Both the position numbers and the translations under genes were made by a program. The notes under the pieces were generated by a model. It saw only the letters and a list, made by a program, of their open reading frames with translations, had not been told where the DNA came from and did no database searches. DNA of 64,000 bases from Marinobacter lipolyticus. GTDB taxonomy: Bacteria > Pseudomonadota > Gammaproteobacteria > Pseudomonadales > Oleiphilaceae. The stretch spans positions 1-64,000 of the forward strand of contig NZ_QTKT01000014.1 in NCBI RefSeq assembly GCF_018424605.1. The letters are read 5' to 3'. This document shows positions 56,374-64,000 of this stretch, piece by piece (position 1 is the first letter of the stretch; each line of letters opens with the position of its first letter).

Positions 56374-56389
56374 GGAGGCACTTGCCTCC
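56374..56389 (-). terminator. Hairpin after the M23 peptidase gene
   Basis: GGAGG (56374-56378) and CCTCC (56385-56389) pair around a 6-base loop, 12 bases downstream of the peptidase stop on the minus strand, with a loose pyrimidine-rich tract beyond. A weak candidate terminator. Confidence 0.4.
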
Positions 56390-56400
56390 TCCGGTGCGGG

Positions 56401-57339
56401 TCAGCGGCTGGCCCGCTGAATGTAGGTTTCCGGATTCTCGGATTTACCGTTGCGAATCACTTCAAAATGAACGTGAGGCCCGGTGGAGCGGCCGGTACTG
56501 CCCATCAGAGCCACTACCTGCCCCTTCTGGACGACGTCGCCAACGTTCACCTCAATGGATTTGGCGTGAGCATAGCGTGTCACCAGGCCATCGCCATGGT
56601 CCACCTCCACCAGATTGCCGTAACCATAGCGCTCGTCGGCATAGGTCACCACACCGGCGGCCACCGCAATAATGTCGCTGCCTTCCTTGCCGGCGAGATC
56701 CACACCGGCATGCCAGGTGCGCTTGCCGGTGAACGGATCGGAGCGATAACCATAACGGGACGACAGCCATCCCCAGGTGATCGGGCGACCCTCGAGAAAC
56801 AGCTCGTCCTCCAGTTTCTGGCGGGAGGCGACCTGATCCAGCAACCGCAGCTGCTGCTCACGGTCCTCAATGCGACGGGCAAGCTGGTCGATCATGAACG
56901 TCAGCTCGGGCGTGGAAAAGGATTCTCCCGCCAGCCCCTCATCTTCAGGACCACCAACCGCAGCGGGCTGATCAAAGTCGAACTCGTCGCTGGCAACCAG
57001 ACCGGACTCGACAAAACGCTGTCCGAGGGCATCCAGGCGCAGCAGGCGCCCCTGCATCTCGCCGAGGCGCAGCGTCAGTGCATCAACCTGCTGCTGGACG
57101 TTCTGTTCAACAAGGGCGAGATCGGCTTTCTGTTCAGAGAGTTTGGCCTGCCATTCCAGCACCAGCTCCGAAGGCGTGGGTTGTGCCGCCTCGGCCTGAC
57201 TGACAGCAACGCGGTAACCGGACCAGCCTGCGACTGCCAACAGCCCGAGAACCATGACCACCAGACCAGCCGCGACAGGTGCGTTCACAGCAACCACGCG
57301 AGACTTGCCATGGCGCTTGCCAACGAAAATTATGTTCAT
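56401..57339 (-). CDS. Membrane-anchored M23 peptidase (LytM domain)
   Basis: A 312-residue protein with one N-terminal membrane helix (about 18-40, AAGLVVMVLGLLAVAGW), a coiled-coil-rich periplasmic stalk (KLSEQKADLALVEQNVQQQV) and a C-terminal LytM domain. The metal ligands are present: HAGVDLAG (HxxxD) and HVHFEV (HxH). It should therefore be an active DD- or DL-endopeptidase, unlike the degenerate activators EnvC and NlpD. It lies beside secA and dciA next to the division cluster, as in Pseudomonas-type genomes. Start chosen at ATG 57339; ATG 57357 is possible. Confidence 0.9.
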   Translation of the reverse strand: MNIIFVGKRHGKSRVVAVNAPVAAGLVVMVLGLLAVAGWSGYRVAVSQAEAAQPTPSELVLEWQAKLSEQKADLALVEQNVQQQVDALTLRLGEMQGRLLRLDALGQRFVESGLVASDEFDFDQPAAVGGPEDEGLAGESFSTPELTFMIDQLARRIEDREQQLRLLDQVASRQKLEDELFLEGRPITWGWLSSRYGYRSDPFTGKRTWHAGVDLAGKEGSDIIAVAAGVVTYADERYGYGNLVEVDHGDGLVTRYAHAKSIEVNVGDVVQKGQVVALMGSTGRSTGPHVHFEVIRNGKSENPETYIQRASR

Positions 57340-57569
57340 ATCGTCTTCTGGTTTCATAGAAGAGCCGCAACCTGATCCTGTAGTGTTGCGCCTCGGAAAT
57401 TCTGACCGGGCCTGCCATCCTTAGCAACAACTACGTATCGAAATTATCGCAGCCGCCCGTGGACATTCACACATGAGACAATGTAAAAGGAGTGTAATAT
57501 AGGGGCTGCTGCCAAACCGTATTGAAGTGTAACCAATCGTAACCGGAGTCGTCGAGAAAAACCGCGACC

Positions 57570-58016
57570 ATGAAAAAGCAATCAGACCTCAAGTTGACCC
57601 CGGACACCTTCCGCCGCGCGCCGGTTCTGCGCGAACTGATGCACAAGGCCGAGCTGCACCAGCAAGCCGAAGACGTGGTGCTGTCGGCACTGCCCGATCA
57701 TCTTGCCCGCGGGGCGCGCTTTGTCACCTGCCAGGACGGCGAGCTGGTGCTTTCCGCCGAAACGGCCGGGGCGGCCAGTCAGATCCGCTTTCGCCAACAC
57801 GAAATCATGGAATGCCTGCGCACCCATGAGATGTTCCGTTTCGTGTGGAAGCTGAAAGTGAAGGTGGCGCCGCCGCGGTTTCGCGACAAGCCGAAAGTGG
57901 AAAAGGCACCCCTGAGCAACGAAAATGCCCGGCTCCTCAAAGAGGAAGCCGGGCACACGAAGGACAAACAATTACGCGAGGTTCTCGAAAAACTCGCAAG
58001 CCACGTCCGGGATTAA
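57570..58016 (+). CDS. dciA: Replicative helicase loader DciA (DUF721)
   Basis: A 148-residue protein of the DciA family, which loads DnaB in bacteria lacking DnaC. The KH-like N-terminal domain is seen in LARGARFVTCQDGELVLSAE and SQIRFRQHEIMECLR; the C-terminal tail (from about residue 105) is charged and probably disordered. It is convergent with lpxC: its last 90 bases hold a hairpin that reads as the lpxC terminator on the opposite strand. A TGTAATAT near 57493 may be its -10 element. Confidence 0.88.
   Translation: MKKQSDLKLTPDTFRRAPVLRELMHKAELHQQAEDVVLSALPDHLARGARFVTCQDGELVLSAETAGAASQIRFRQHEIMECLRTHEMFRFVWKLKVKVAPPRFRDKPKVEKAPLSNENARLLKEEAGHTKDKQLREVLEKLASHVRD
57922..57954 (-). terminator. 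lpxC terminator embedded in the dciA coding sequence
   Basis: On the minus strand GCCCGGCT-T-CCTC (57954-57942) pairs with GAGGAGCCGGGC (57938-57927) around a TTT loop, then ATTTTCG follows at 57926-57920. It lies 74 bases past the lpxC stop. The same bases encode dciA residues of about 120-129 on the plus strand. Confidence 0.8.
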
Positions 58017-58027
58017 AGCATCCAGCC

Positions 58028-58945
58028 TTAAGCCTGGGCCGCCAGCACAGGTTTCATGTAGGAAATCGGGGCAGTGGCCTCGTCGTCGAAGGTCACCACT
58101 TCCCACGCATCCTCTTCAGCCCTGAGCTTGCGCAGCAGCTTGTTATTCAGGTCGTGTCCGGACTTGATGCCACGGAACTCACCAATCAGGCTGTTGCCCA
58201 ACAGGTACAGGTCGCCGATCGCATCCAGCACCTTGTGCTTGACGAACTCGTCATCGTAACGAAGGCCGTCTTCGTTAAGAATCTTGTAGTCGTCTACCAC
58301 AATGGCGTTATCCACACTGCCACCCAGCGCCAGATTCATCGCACGCAGCTTTTCGATGTCACGCATGAAACCGAAGGTACGGGCGCGGCTGACTTCCTTC
58401 ACGAAGGACGTGCTGGAGAAGTCAACGGTGGCGGTCTGGGCGCGACCCTTGAACACGGGGTGATCAAAGTCGATCCCGAAGCTGACCTTGAAGCCTTCAA
58501 ACGGCAGGAAGGTGGCCTTCTTGTCGTCTTCTTCAATGGTCACTTCACGCTTGATGCGGATAAAGCGCTTGGCGGCTTCCTGCTCGGCAATGCCGGCAGA
58601 CTGCAACAGGAACACAAACGGACCGGCAGAGCCGTCCATAATGGGAACCTCGGCAGCACTGAGCTCCACAAAGCAGTTATCGATTCCGAGACCAGCCATG
58701 GCCGACAGCAAATGCTCTACTGTTGCCACACGGACACCGTCTTTCACCAGCGTCGTGGACAGCATGGTCTCACCCACATTTTCCGCGCAGGCGCGGATCT
58801 CGACCATCGGGTCCAGATCCGTTCTGCGGAAAATGATCCCTGAATCAACAGGCGCGGGCTTCAGGGTCAGGTAAACCTTCTCCCCGGAATGCAGCCCCAC
58901 ACCGGTTGCACGGATAGTGTTTTTAAGTGTCCGTTGTCTGATCAT
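58028..58945 (-). CDS. lpxC: UDP-3-O-acyl-N-acetylglucosamine deacetylase LpxC
   Basis: A 305-residue zinc deacetylase, the committed step of lipid A synthesis. It begins [20 protein letters not shown]; the zinc His is in [16 protein letters not shown], and [12 protein letters not shown] near the end carries two further active-site residues. The C-terminus is AAQA, a short non-polar tail of the sort recognised by FtsH in E. coli LpxC, so regulated proteolysis is possible. It follows ftsZ in the division cluster with a 209-base gap. Confidence 0.98.
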   Translation of the reverse strand: MIRQRTLKNTIRATGVGLHSGEKVYLTLKPAPVDSGIIFRRTDLDPMVEIRACAENVGETMLSTTLVKDGVRVATVEHLLSAMAGLGIDNCFVELSAAEVPIMDGSAGPFVFLLQSAGIAEQEAAKRFIRIKREVTIEEDDKKATFLPFEGFKVSFGIDFDHPVFKGRAQTATVDFSSTSFVKEVSRARTFGFMRDIEKLRAMNLALGGSVDNAIVVDDYKILNEDGLRYDDEFVKHKVLDAIGDLYLLGNSLIGEFRGIKSGHDLNNKLLRKLRAEEDAWEVVTFDDEATAPISYMKPVLAAQA

Positions 58946-59154
58946 CGGTTCATCATTCCGTCACAAATTGGCGATATTCTAGGCAAAATCTGCCCGGAGA
59001 ATATCAGAAAGTCAGACTGAGTACCATTTAACCAATCTGGCTTTGCCTGAATTTTACAATAAGCCAACACATTGCAATCAGCGCATACTCAATCCGGTGT
59101 ACTGGCCCCTTTTTCGTCAGGAAACCGGTAACAGATCACCATTGCACTAGATTA

Positions 59155-60312
59155 TCAGTCAGCCTGACGGCGAAGGAATGCGGGAATATCGAGATAGTCG
59201 ACCCCCTGCTCTTCGCTTTCTTTGCTCTGATCAAGCGCCACGTTTCCATGGGCCACGGCACGACGACGCAGCACTGCGGGCCGATCCAGCTGGTTATAAT
59301 CGGTCTTGCCATCCAGAGAACGGGTGTTGTCCACCACCTTGGTCGGCTTTTCGCGATCACCGCCCAGGCCAGTGGCAACCACGGTCACCTTCAGCTCGTC
59401 GGTCATTTCCGGATCAATCACAGTGCCAACCACGACGGTCGCGGAATCCGAGGCGAACTCACGCACAATGTCGCCAACCTCGGAAAATTCGCCCAGGTTG
59501 AGGTCCATGCCAGCGGTGATGTTGACCAGAATGCCCTTGGCGCCCTGCAGGTTGATATCTTCCAGCAGCGGACTGCGAATGGCCGCTTCGGCCGCTTCGC
59601 GGGCGCGGTTCTCGCCGGTGGCGCGGGCGGTACCCATCATCGCCATGCCCATTTCGGACATCACCGTCTTCACGTCGGCGAAGTCGACGTTGATCATGCC
59701 GTTGCGGGTGATCAGGTCAGCGATGCCCTGAACCGCGCCCAGCAGTACGTCGTTGGCCGCAGCAAAAGCGTCCAGCAGGCTGGTTTTCTTGCCCATCACC
59801 GCCAACAGCTTTTCGTTGGGGATGGTGATCAGGGAGTCGACGCTCTCCTCCAGCTCTTTCAGGCCGGATTCAGCAACGCTCATGCGCTTGCCGCCCTCAA
59901 ACTGGAACGGCTTGGTGACCACGGCAACGGTCAGGATACCCAGTTCTCGGGCCACCTCGGCAACCACCGGGGCCGCACCGGTACCGGTACCACCGCCCAT
60001 GCCGGCCGTAATGAACACCATATCCGCACCCTTGATGGATTCGGCAATACGGTCACGGTCTTCCAGCGCCGACTGGCGCCCTACTTCCGGATTGGCACCG
60101 GCGCCCAGACCTTTGGTGATGTTACCACCCAACTGGATGATCTGGCGGGCATCCATATCAAACAGAGCCTGCGCATCGGTATTGGCGCAGATGAATTCCA
60201 CACCTTCAATGTCACTGTTAAGCATGTGACGCACGGCGTTACCGCCACCGCCACCTACACCCACTACTTTAATGACAGCGCTTTGCTGGACATTATCGAC
60301 GAGTTCAAACAT
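59155..60312 (-). CDS. ftsZ: Cell division GTPase FtsZ
   Basis: A 385-residue tubulin homologue forming the Z ring. The GTP signature GGGTGTGAAPVVAE, the T7-loop region NVDFADVKTVMSEMG, and the conserved C-terminal peptide DYLDIPAFLRRQAD that binds FtsA and ZipA are all intact. The 103-base gap after ftsA should carry regulatory sites, as ftsZ promoters usually do, but none is clear by eye. Confidence 0.99.
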   Translation of the reverse strand: MFELVDNVQQSAVIKVVGVGGGGGNAVRHMLNSDIEGVEFICANTDAQALFDMDARQIIQLGGNITKGLGAGANPEVGRQSALEDRDRIAESIKGADMVFITAGMGGGTGTGAAPVVAEVARELGILTVAVVTKPFQFEGGKRMSVAESGLKELEESVDSLITIPNEKLLAVMGKKTSLLDAFAAANDVLLGAVQGIADLITRNGMINVDFADVKTVMSEMGMAMMGTARATGENRAREAAEAAIRSPLLEDINLQGAKGILVNITAGMDLNLGEFSEVGDIVREFASDSATVVVGTVIDPEMTDELKVTVVATGLGGDREKPTKVVDNTRSLDGKTDYNQLDRPAVLRRRAVAHGNVALDQSKESEEQGVDYLDIPAFLRRQAD

Positions 60313-60416
60313 TCCCCTACTCCTTCGTGCTGTTTTCAGCCCTTGTTCCAGGCTGTTTGTTCGAGATTGTGTTTTCGAGATACCTTCGTTGCATTCTTTA
60401 CTGCCACCCGGCGCGG

Positions 60417-61652
60417 TCAGAAATGACCGGTGAACCAGGCTTTCATGCGCTCCAACAGCGAGGGTGCGTCTTCACCCTTGAGCACTGGCGTCCGCCCCAG
60501 ATCCATCTGGCGGAAACCATGAATCAACAACCCGACGCCAGTGGCGTAGATCGGGTTATTGACCACTTCCGTCATCCCGGAGACTGCCTGCGGACAGGCC
60601 AGCCTTACCGGCATGTGGAAGATCTCTTCGGCCAGCTCCACCACCCCTTCCATGGTGGAGGAACCGCCTGTAATCACGATGCCTGCGGGTATCAGGTCTT
60701 CAAACCCGGACCGGCGCAGCTCCGACTGCACGAGGGTAAACAGCTCCTCGTAGCGGGGCTCCACCACCTCAGCCAGGGCCTGGCGTGACAGATCCCGCGG
60801 CGCGCGATCGCCCACGCTGGGCACCTTGATGGTTTCATCGGCGCCGGCCAGCTGGGTCAGGGCGCAGGCATACTTGATCTTGATCTCTTCGGCATTCTGC
60901 GTGGGCGTGCGCAGGGCCATGGCAATGTCATTGGTCACCTGGTCCCCGGCGATGGGGATCACCGCGGTGTGGCGAATCGCACCGCCGGTAAACACGGCGA
61001 TATCGGTGGTGCCACCGCCAATGTCCACCACACATACACCCAGCTCTTTCTCGTCTTCGGTGAGAATTGCATGGCTCGACGCCAACTGCTCGAGAATGAT
61101 GTCATCCACTTCCAGCCCACAGCGCTTGACGCACTTCTCGATATTCTGGGCAGCGTTGACGGCACAGGTCACCAGATGCACCTTGGCTTCCAGGCGTACG
61201 CCGGACATGCCCATGGGCTCCTTGATGCCTTCCTGGCTGTCGATGACGAACTCCTGGGGCAGGATGTGGAGAATTTTCTGATCCGCCGGAATGGCGACCG
61301 CCTGGGCGGCGTCGATGACCCGGTCGATGTCCGCCTGGGTCACTTCCCGGTCACGGATGGCGACAATGCCATGGGAGTTGAGACTCTTGATGTGACTGCC
61401 GGCAATGCCCGCATACACCGAGTGAATCCGGCACCCCGCCATGAGTTCGGCCTCTTCCACAGCGCGCTGGATGGCCTGCACGGTGGTTTCGATATTCACC
61501 ACCACACCACGCTTCAGCCCCCGTGACGGGTGCGAGCCAATGCCCACCACCTCTATGGTCCCGTCCATTTTGCGCTTGCCGACAATCGCAACCACCTTGG
61601 AGGTTCCGATATCGAGGCCGACAATCATGTTTTCCGTTTCAACCGATGACAT
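60417..61652 (-). CDS. ftsA: Cell division protein FtsA
   Basis: A 411-residue actin-like protein that tethers FtsZ to the membrane. VGLDIGTSKVVAIVGKR is the phosphate-1 motif, VVDIGGGTTDIAVF phosphate-2, and the C-terminal amphipathic membrane helix is LERMKAWFTGHF. ATG 61652 chosen; TTG 61664 lies in frame upstream. It is preceded by ftsQ 36 bases away and followed by ftsZ. Confidence 0.98.
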   Translation of the reverse strand: MSSVETENMIVGLDIGTSKVVAIVGKRKMDGTIEVVGIGSHPSRGLKRGVVVNIETTVQAIQRAVEEAELMAGCRIHSVYAGIAGSHIKSLNSHGIVAIRDREVTQADIDRVIDAAQAVAIPADQKILHILPQEFVIDSQEGIKEPMGMSGVRLEAKVHLVTCAVNAAQNIEKCVKRCGLEVDDIILEQLASSHAILTEDEKELGVCVVDIGGGTTDIAVFTGGAIRHTAVIPIAGDQVTNDIAMALRTPTQNAEEIKIKYACALTQLAGADETIKVPSVGDRAPRDLSRQALAEVVEPRYEELFTLVQSELRRSGFEDLIPAGIVITGGSSTMEGVVELAEEIFHMPVRLACPQAVSGMTEVVNNPIYATGVGLLIHGFRQMDLGRTPVLKGEDAPSLLERMKAWFTGHF

Positions 61653-61688
61653 GTGTTTCACCAAACCGTAGGTCTGAATTTGACGTTG

Positions 61689-62528
61689 CTATGATTTTTT
61701 TCCGGAGCCGGACACGTCCGACTTCCACTTAACCGCCACCCCATTGGTGTAGCGGGCATCCACCTGGCTGACTTCATCCTCGCGGGAGATCAGCCGATTC
61801 TCGTACACTGTGATAAAGCGTTCGAACCGCTCCTCAACCTGATCACGCCCCAGCACCACTTCGATACCGTTGGCCAGAGTCAGGGTCCAGGCGCCCCGTT
61901 GCTCCAGCGTCAGGCCGGCAAAGCCGAGCCCGCGGGCTGAAAGCGTCTCACTCATGGTGCGGGCCTGACGGATCACATCCTTCACCCGCTCATCGGGGCC
62001 CGCCAGCCGTGGCAGCCGACCGGCAATCTCCGGATTCGGCGGCGCAAACAGTTCGCCGGAGCGGCTCACCAGACGGTCACTGTTCCAGTACGCCAGCGGC
62101 TTCTTCTCACGGATTTCGATTTCCAGACGGTCCGGCCAGACCCGGCGAACCGCCGCCGACTCCACCCAGGGCCGTTGCTCCAGCTCGGTTTTGATGTCCG
62201 AAAGGTCGGTGGCAAAGAAACTCCTGCCAATCCAGTCTCCGGTTTTGCGCTCCAGATCGGTGCGGCTCTCGCCAACCAGCGTGCCGGTCACATCGATGGC
62301 CATGATCTGCCGGTCCATGGCACTGAGTACCTGACCGGTGCCCCAGGGCACCATCGCCGCCAGCAATACGATGGCAGCGCCCATACCAACCTGCAGCCAG
62401 GGCACGGCTGCCAGTACGGCTTTCAGCAATCCGAACCGGTCTCGCTCGGGGCCCAGGGAGGTTGCTCCCCGTCGCCGAGGAGGCTCGGACGGTACCGCCC
62501 GACTCCGGATCAGAAGACTTTCAAGCAT
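61689..62528 (-). CDS. ftsQ: Cell division protein FtsQ
   Basis: A 279-residue bitopic protein linking early and late divisome. A cytoplasmic basic tail is followed by a membrane helix near 45-68 (GMGAAIVLLAAMVPWGTG), a POTRA domain (VTGTLVGESRTDLERKTG) and the FtsQ beta domain (WVESAAVRRVWPDRLEIEI). ATG 62528 is spaced six bases from GGAGG, whereas ATG 62534 abuts it. The start overlaps the ddl stop by eight bases (ATGCTTGA). Confidence 0.97.
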   Translation of the reverse strand: MLESLLIRSRAVPSEPPRRRGATSLGPERDRFGLLKAVLAAVPWLQVGMGAAIVLLAAMVPWGTGQVLSAMDRQIMAIDVTGTLVGESRTDLERKTGDWIGRSFFATDLSDIKTELEQRPWVESAAVRRVWPDRLEIEIREKKPLAYWNSDRLVSRSGELFAPPNPEIAGRLPRLAGPDERVKDVIRQARTMSETLSARGLGFAGLTLEQRGAWTLTLANGIEVVLGRDQVEERFERFITVYENRLISREDEVSQVDARYTNGVAVKWKSDVSGSGKKS

Positions 62529-63495
62529 GGCCATCCTCCAGGGTGTCCTTGAGAATCCGCACCACCAGCTCTTCAAAACTGATGCCCGCGGCTTTGGCCG
62601 CCATCGGGACCAGGCTATGGTCGGTCATTCCGGGCACGGTATTGACCTCCAGCAGCCAGAACCCGCCGTCGCGATCCTGCATGATGTCGACCCGGCCCCA
62701 GGTGCGGCACCCCGTTACCCGGAACGCTTCCAGCGCCAGGTGTTGCAGTTCCAGTTCCGCTTCCGGCTCCAGCCCACAGGGAATGCGGTAGCGGGTGTCG
62801 TCGGTCAGGTACTTGGCTTCGTAGTCGTAGAACACGTGATCGGTGCTCAGCCCGATGGCCGGCAAGGCCTTGTCCTGCAGCAGGCTGACGGTAAATTCCG
62901 GGCCCTCGACCCACTCCTCCACCAGCACCAGAGGGTCCAGCGCGCTGGCTTGCTGGTAGGCGTCGGTCAGCTCCTCGCGATTGCTCACCTTGCGGATACC
63001 GATACTTGAGCCTTCGCGGGATGGCTTGACGCTCAGCGGCAATGACAGCTCCCGGAGAATGTCATCGGCCTCGTCCACTGACCCCATGGCCCGGAATTTC
63101 GGCGTGGGTAGGCCACAGCCAGCGAACACGTATTTGGTACGCAGCTTGTCCATCGCCAGCGCCGAGGCAAGCATTTCACTGCCGGTGTACGGAATCCCGG
63201 CCTGTGACAGGATCGCCTGCAAGGTACCGTCCTCGCCGCCGCGACCGTGAAGCGCGATGAACACGCGGTCAAATTCGGGATGATCCACGGTGCGCAACAG
63301 GCAGCCCTGCACATCCACGCCATAGGCGTCCACACCGGCCGATTGCAGCGCGGCCAGTACGGCATTACCGCTTTTCAGCGACACTTCCCGTTCGGCAGAG
63401 TCACCGCCCATGAACACCGCCACACGACCGAGCGCCCGCACCAGCTCGGGAGCAGCCTGATAGCCCTGGGTATCGATGCGTTTTGCGTCACTCAC
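62521..63495 (-). CDS. ddl: D-alanine--D-alanine ligase
   Basis: A 324-residue ATP-grasp ligase forming the D-Ala-D-Ala terminus of peptidoglycan precursors. [41 protein letters not shown] and [15 protein letters not shown] are catalytic and ATP-binding segments. The start is GTG at 63495 with AGGAG nine bases upstream; it overlaps the murC stop by eight bases (GTGAGTGA). Position between murC and ftsQ marks it as the DdlB-type gene of the division cluster. Confidence 0.97.
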   Translation of the reverse strand: MSDAKRIDTQGYQAAPELVRALGRVAVFMGGDSAEREVSLKSGNAVLAALQSAGVDAYGVDVQGCLLRTVDHPEFDRVFIALHGRGGEDGTLQAILSQAGIPYTGSEMLASALAMDKLRTKYVFAGCGLPTPKFRAMGSVDEADDILRELSLPLSVKPSREGSSIGIRKVSNREELTDAYQQASALDPLVLVEEWVEGPEFTVSLLQDKALPAIGLSTDHVFYDYEAKYLTDDTRYRIPCGLEPEAELELQHLALEAFRVTGCRTWGRVDIMQDRDGGFWLLEVNTVPGMTDHSLVPMAAKAAGISFEELVVRILKDTLEDGHA

Positions 63496-64000
63496 TGGCA
63501 ATCACTCCTGCCGCCGCCAGGCGTGCGGCAACACCGCCAATATCCCCTGCGCCCTGAGTGATCAGCAGATCACCGTCCCGCAGGGTGTTGGCGAGCAAAT
63601 GTTCAATTTCGCTGTTGTCTTCCACAAACACCGGCTCCACATTGCCACGCTGTCTAATGCTGCGGCACAGGGCGCGGCCGTCGGCGCCAGGAATGGCGGC
63701 CTCGCCGGCTGAGTAAACGTCCATCAACAGCAGGCCGTCGACTTCCGACAGCACCTTCACGAAGTCCTCGTAAAGATCCCGGGTACGGGAGAAACGGTGC
63801 GGTTGATAAAGCATGACAATGCGGCGTCCCGGCCAGGCATCGCGGGCGGCACGGATCACCGCGTCCACTTCGGTCGGATGGTGCCCGTAATCGTCCACCA
63901 GCGTGACGTTGCCGTTGGGCGTCTGGTAATCACCGTACACCTGGAAGCGACGACCGACGCCAGCGAACCCGGCGAGCCCCCGGCAGATGGCGGCGTCATC
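63488..64000 (-). CDS. murC: UDP-N-acetylmuramate--L-alanine ligase MurC, C-terminal part (runs off right edge)
   Basis: The last 170 codons of MurC are in the window; the frame stays open to base 64000. The segment [13 protein letters not shown] and the Mur-ligase C-terminal motif [14 protein letters not shown] are visible, and the end [20 protein letters not shown] matches MurC. It adds L-alanine to UDP-MurNAc. The stop overlaps the ddl start. Together with mpl at 9910, the genome has both the biosynthetic and the recycling ligase. Confidence 0.97.
   Translation of the reverse strand, partial: DDAAICRGLAGFAGVGRRFQVYGDYQTPNGNVTLVDDYGHHPTEVDAVIRAARDAWPGRRIVMLYQPHRFSRTRDLYEDFVKVLSEVDGLLLMDVYSAGEAAIPGADGRALCRSIRQRGNVEPVFVEDNSEIEHLLANTLRDGDLLITQGAGDIGGVAARLAAAGVIASE

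Noticed and set aside
1..64000. tRNA, rRNA, CRISPR arrays, prophage or replication origin
   Set aside because: No cloverleaf, rRNA segment, spaced direct-repeat array, phage structural gene or dnaA-box cluster was noticed; the gaps are mostly under 300 bases.

Overview
The window reads as a moderately GC-rich gammaproteobacterial chromosome, most like Marinobacter or a close relative. This is inferred from gene order (proA-nadD-rsfS-rlmH-mrdA-rodA-mltB-rlpA-dacA-ybeD-lipB; murC-ddl-ftsQ-ftsA-ftsZ-lpxC with dciA, an M23 peptidase, secA, argJ and a Nudix-ThiE fusion beside it) and from protein style; no database search was run. Coding density is high, many genes are coupled by 1-8 nt overlaps, and no rRNA, tRNA, CRISPR array or prophage was seen.

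Layout. 1-5,446 is an accessory segment: the end of an IS256-family element inserted in a type I specificity gene (hsdS), an intact hsdR, a coupled zinc metallopeptidase, and an orphan pair of small genes. A 541-base non-coding stretch separates it from core genes. 5,988-18,615 holds a large unknown lipoprotein, an LCAD-like acyl-CoA dehydrogenase, ubiX-mpl, a probable PPi-dependent phosphofructokinase, a glutaredoxin, a chemoreceptor, a YqaA/DedA protein overlapping an ABC1 kinase gene tail to tail, and a diguanylate cyclase. 18,620-28,659 is the minus-strand elongasome/envelope operon. 28,862-32,321 is a tightly overlapping plus-strand trio: two membrane proteins with degenerate GGDEF domains that both keep the c-di-GMP inhibitory-site motif, and a DedA-PAP2 fusion. 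32,346-42,370 is mixed metabolism and regulation (LON-domain protein, HDOD protein, ilvD, AI-2E exporter family, a haloalkane-dehalogenase-like protein with Asn in place of the nucleophile, a thioesterase, a DeaD-type helicase). 42,349-45,743 is lgt-thyA-folA plus a TauE permease; the thyA-folA spacer carries two 112-bp palindromic elements. 45,828-49,815 holds an NRDE protein and xseB-ispA-dxs (isoprenoid precursors). 49,872-64,000 holds ribA, moaC, Nudix-ThiE, argJ, secA, an M23 peptidase, dciA and the start of the division cluster, running off the right edge inside murC.

How the genes work together. The minus-strand blocks supply peptidoglycan precursors (murC, ddl), division (ftsQAZ), elongation (mrdA-rodA), remodelling (mltB, rlpA, dacA, M23), murein recycling (mpl), lipid A commitment (lpxC), lipoprotein maturation (lgt) and secretion (secA), so the window is rich in envelope biogenesis. 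The least explained signals are the paired palindromic elements at 42,925-43,268, the dead-GGDEF/I-site/DedA-PAP2 trio, the Asn-nucleophile dehalogenase homologue, and an lpxC terminator embedded in the dciA reading frame.
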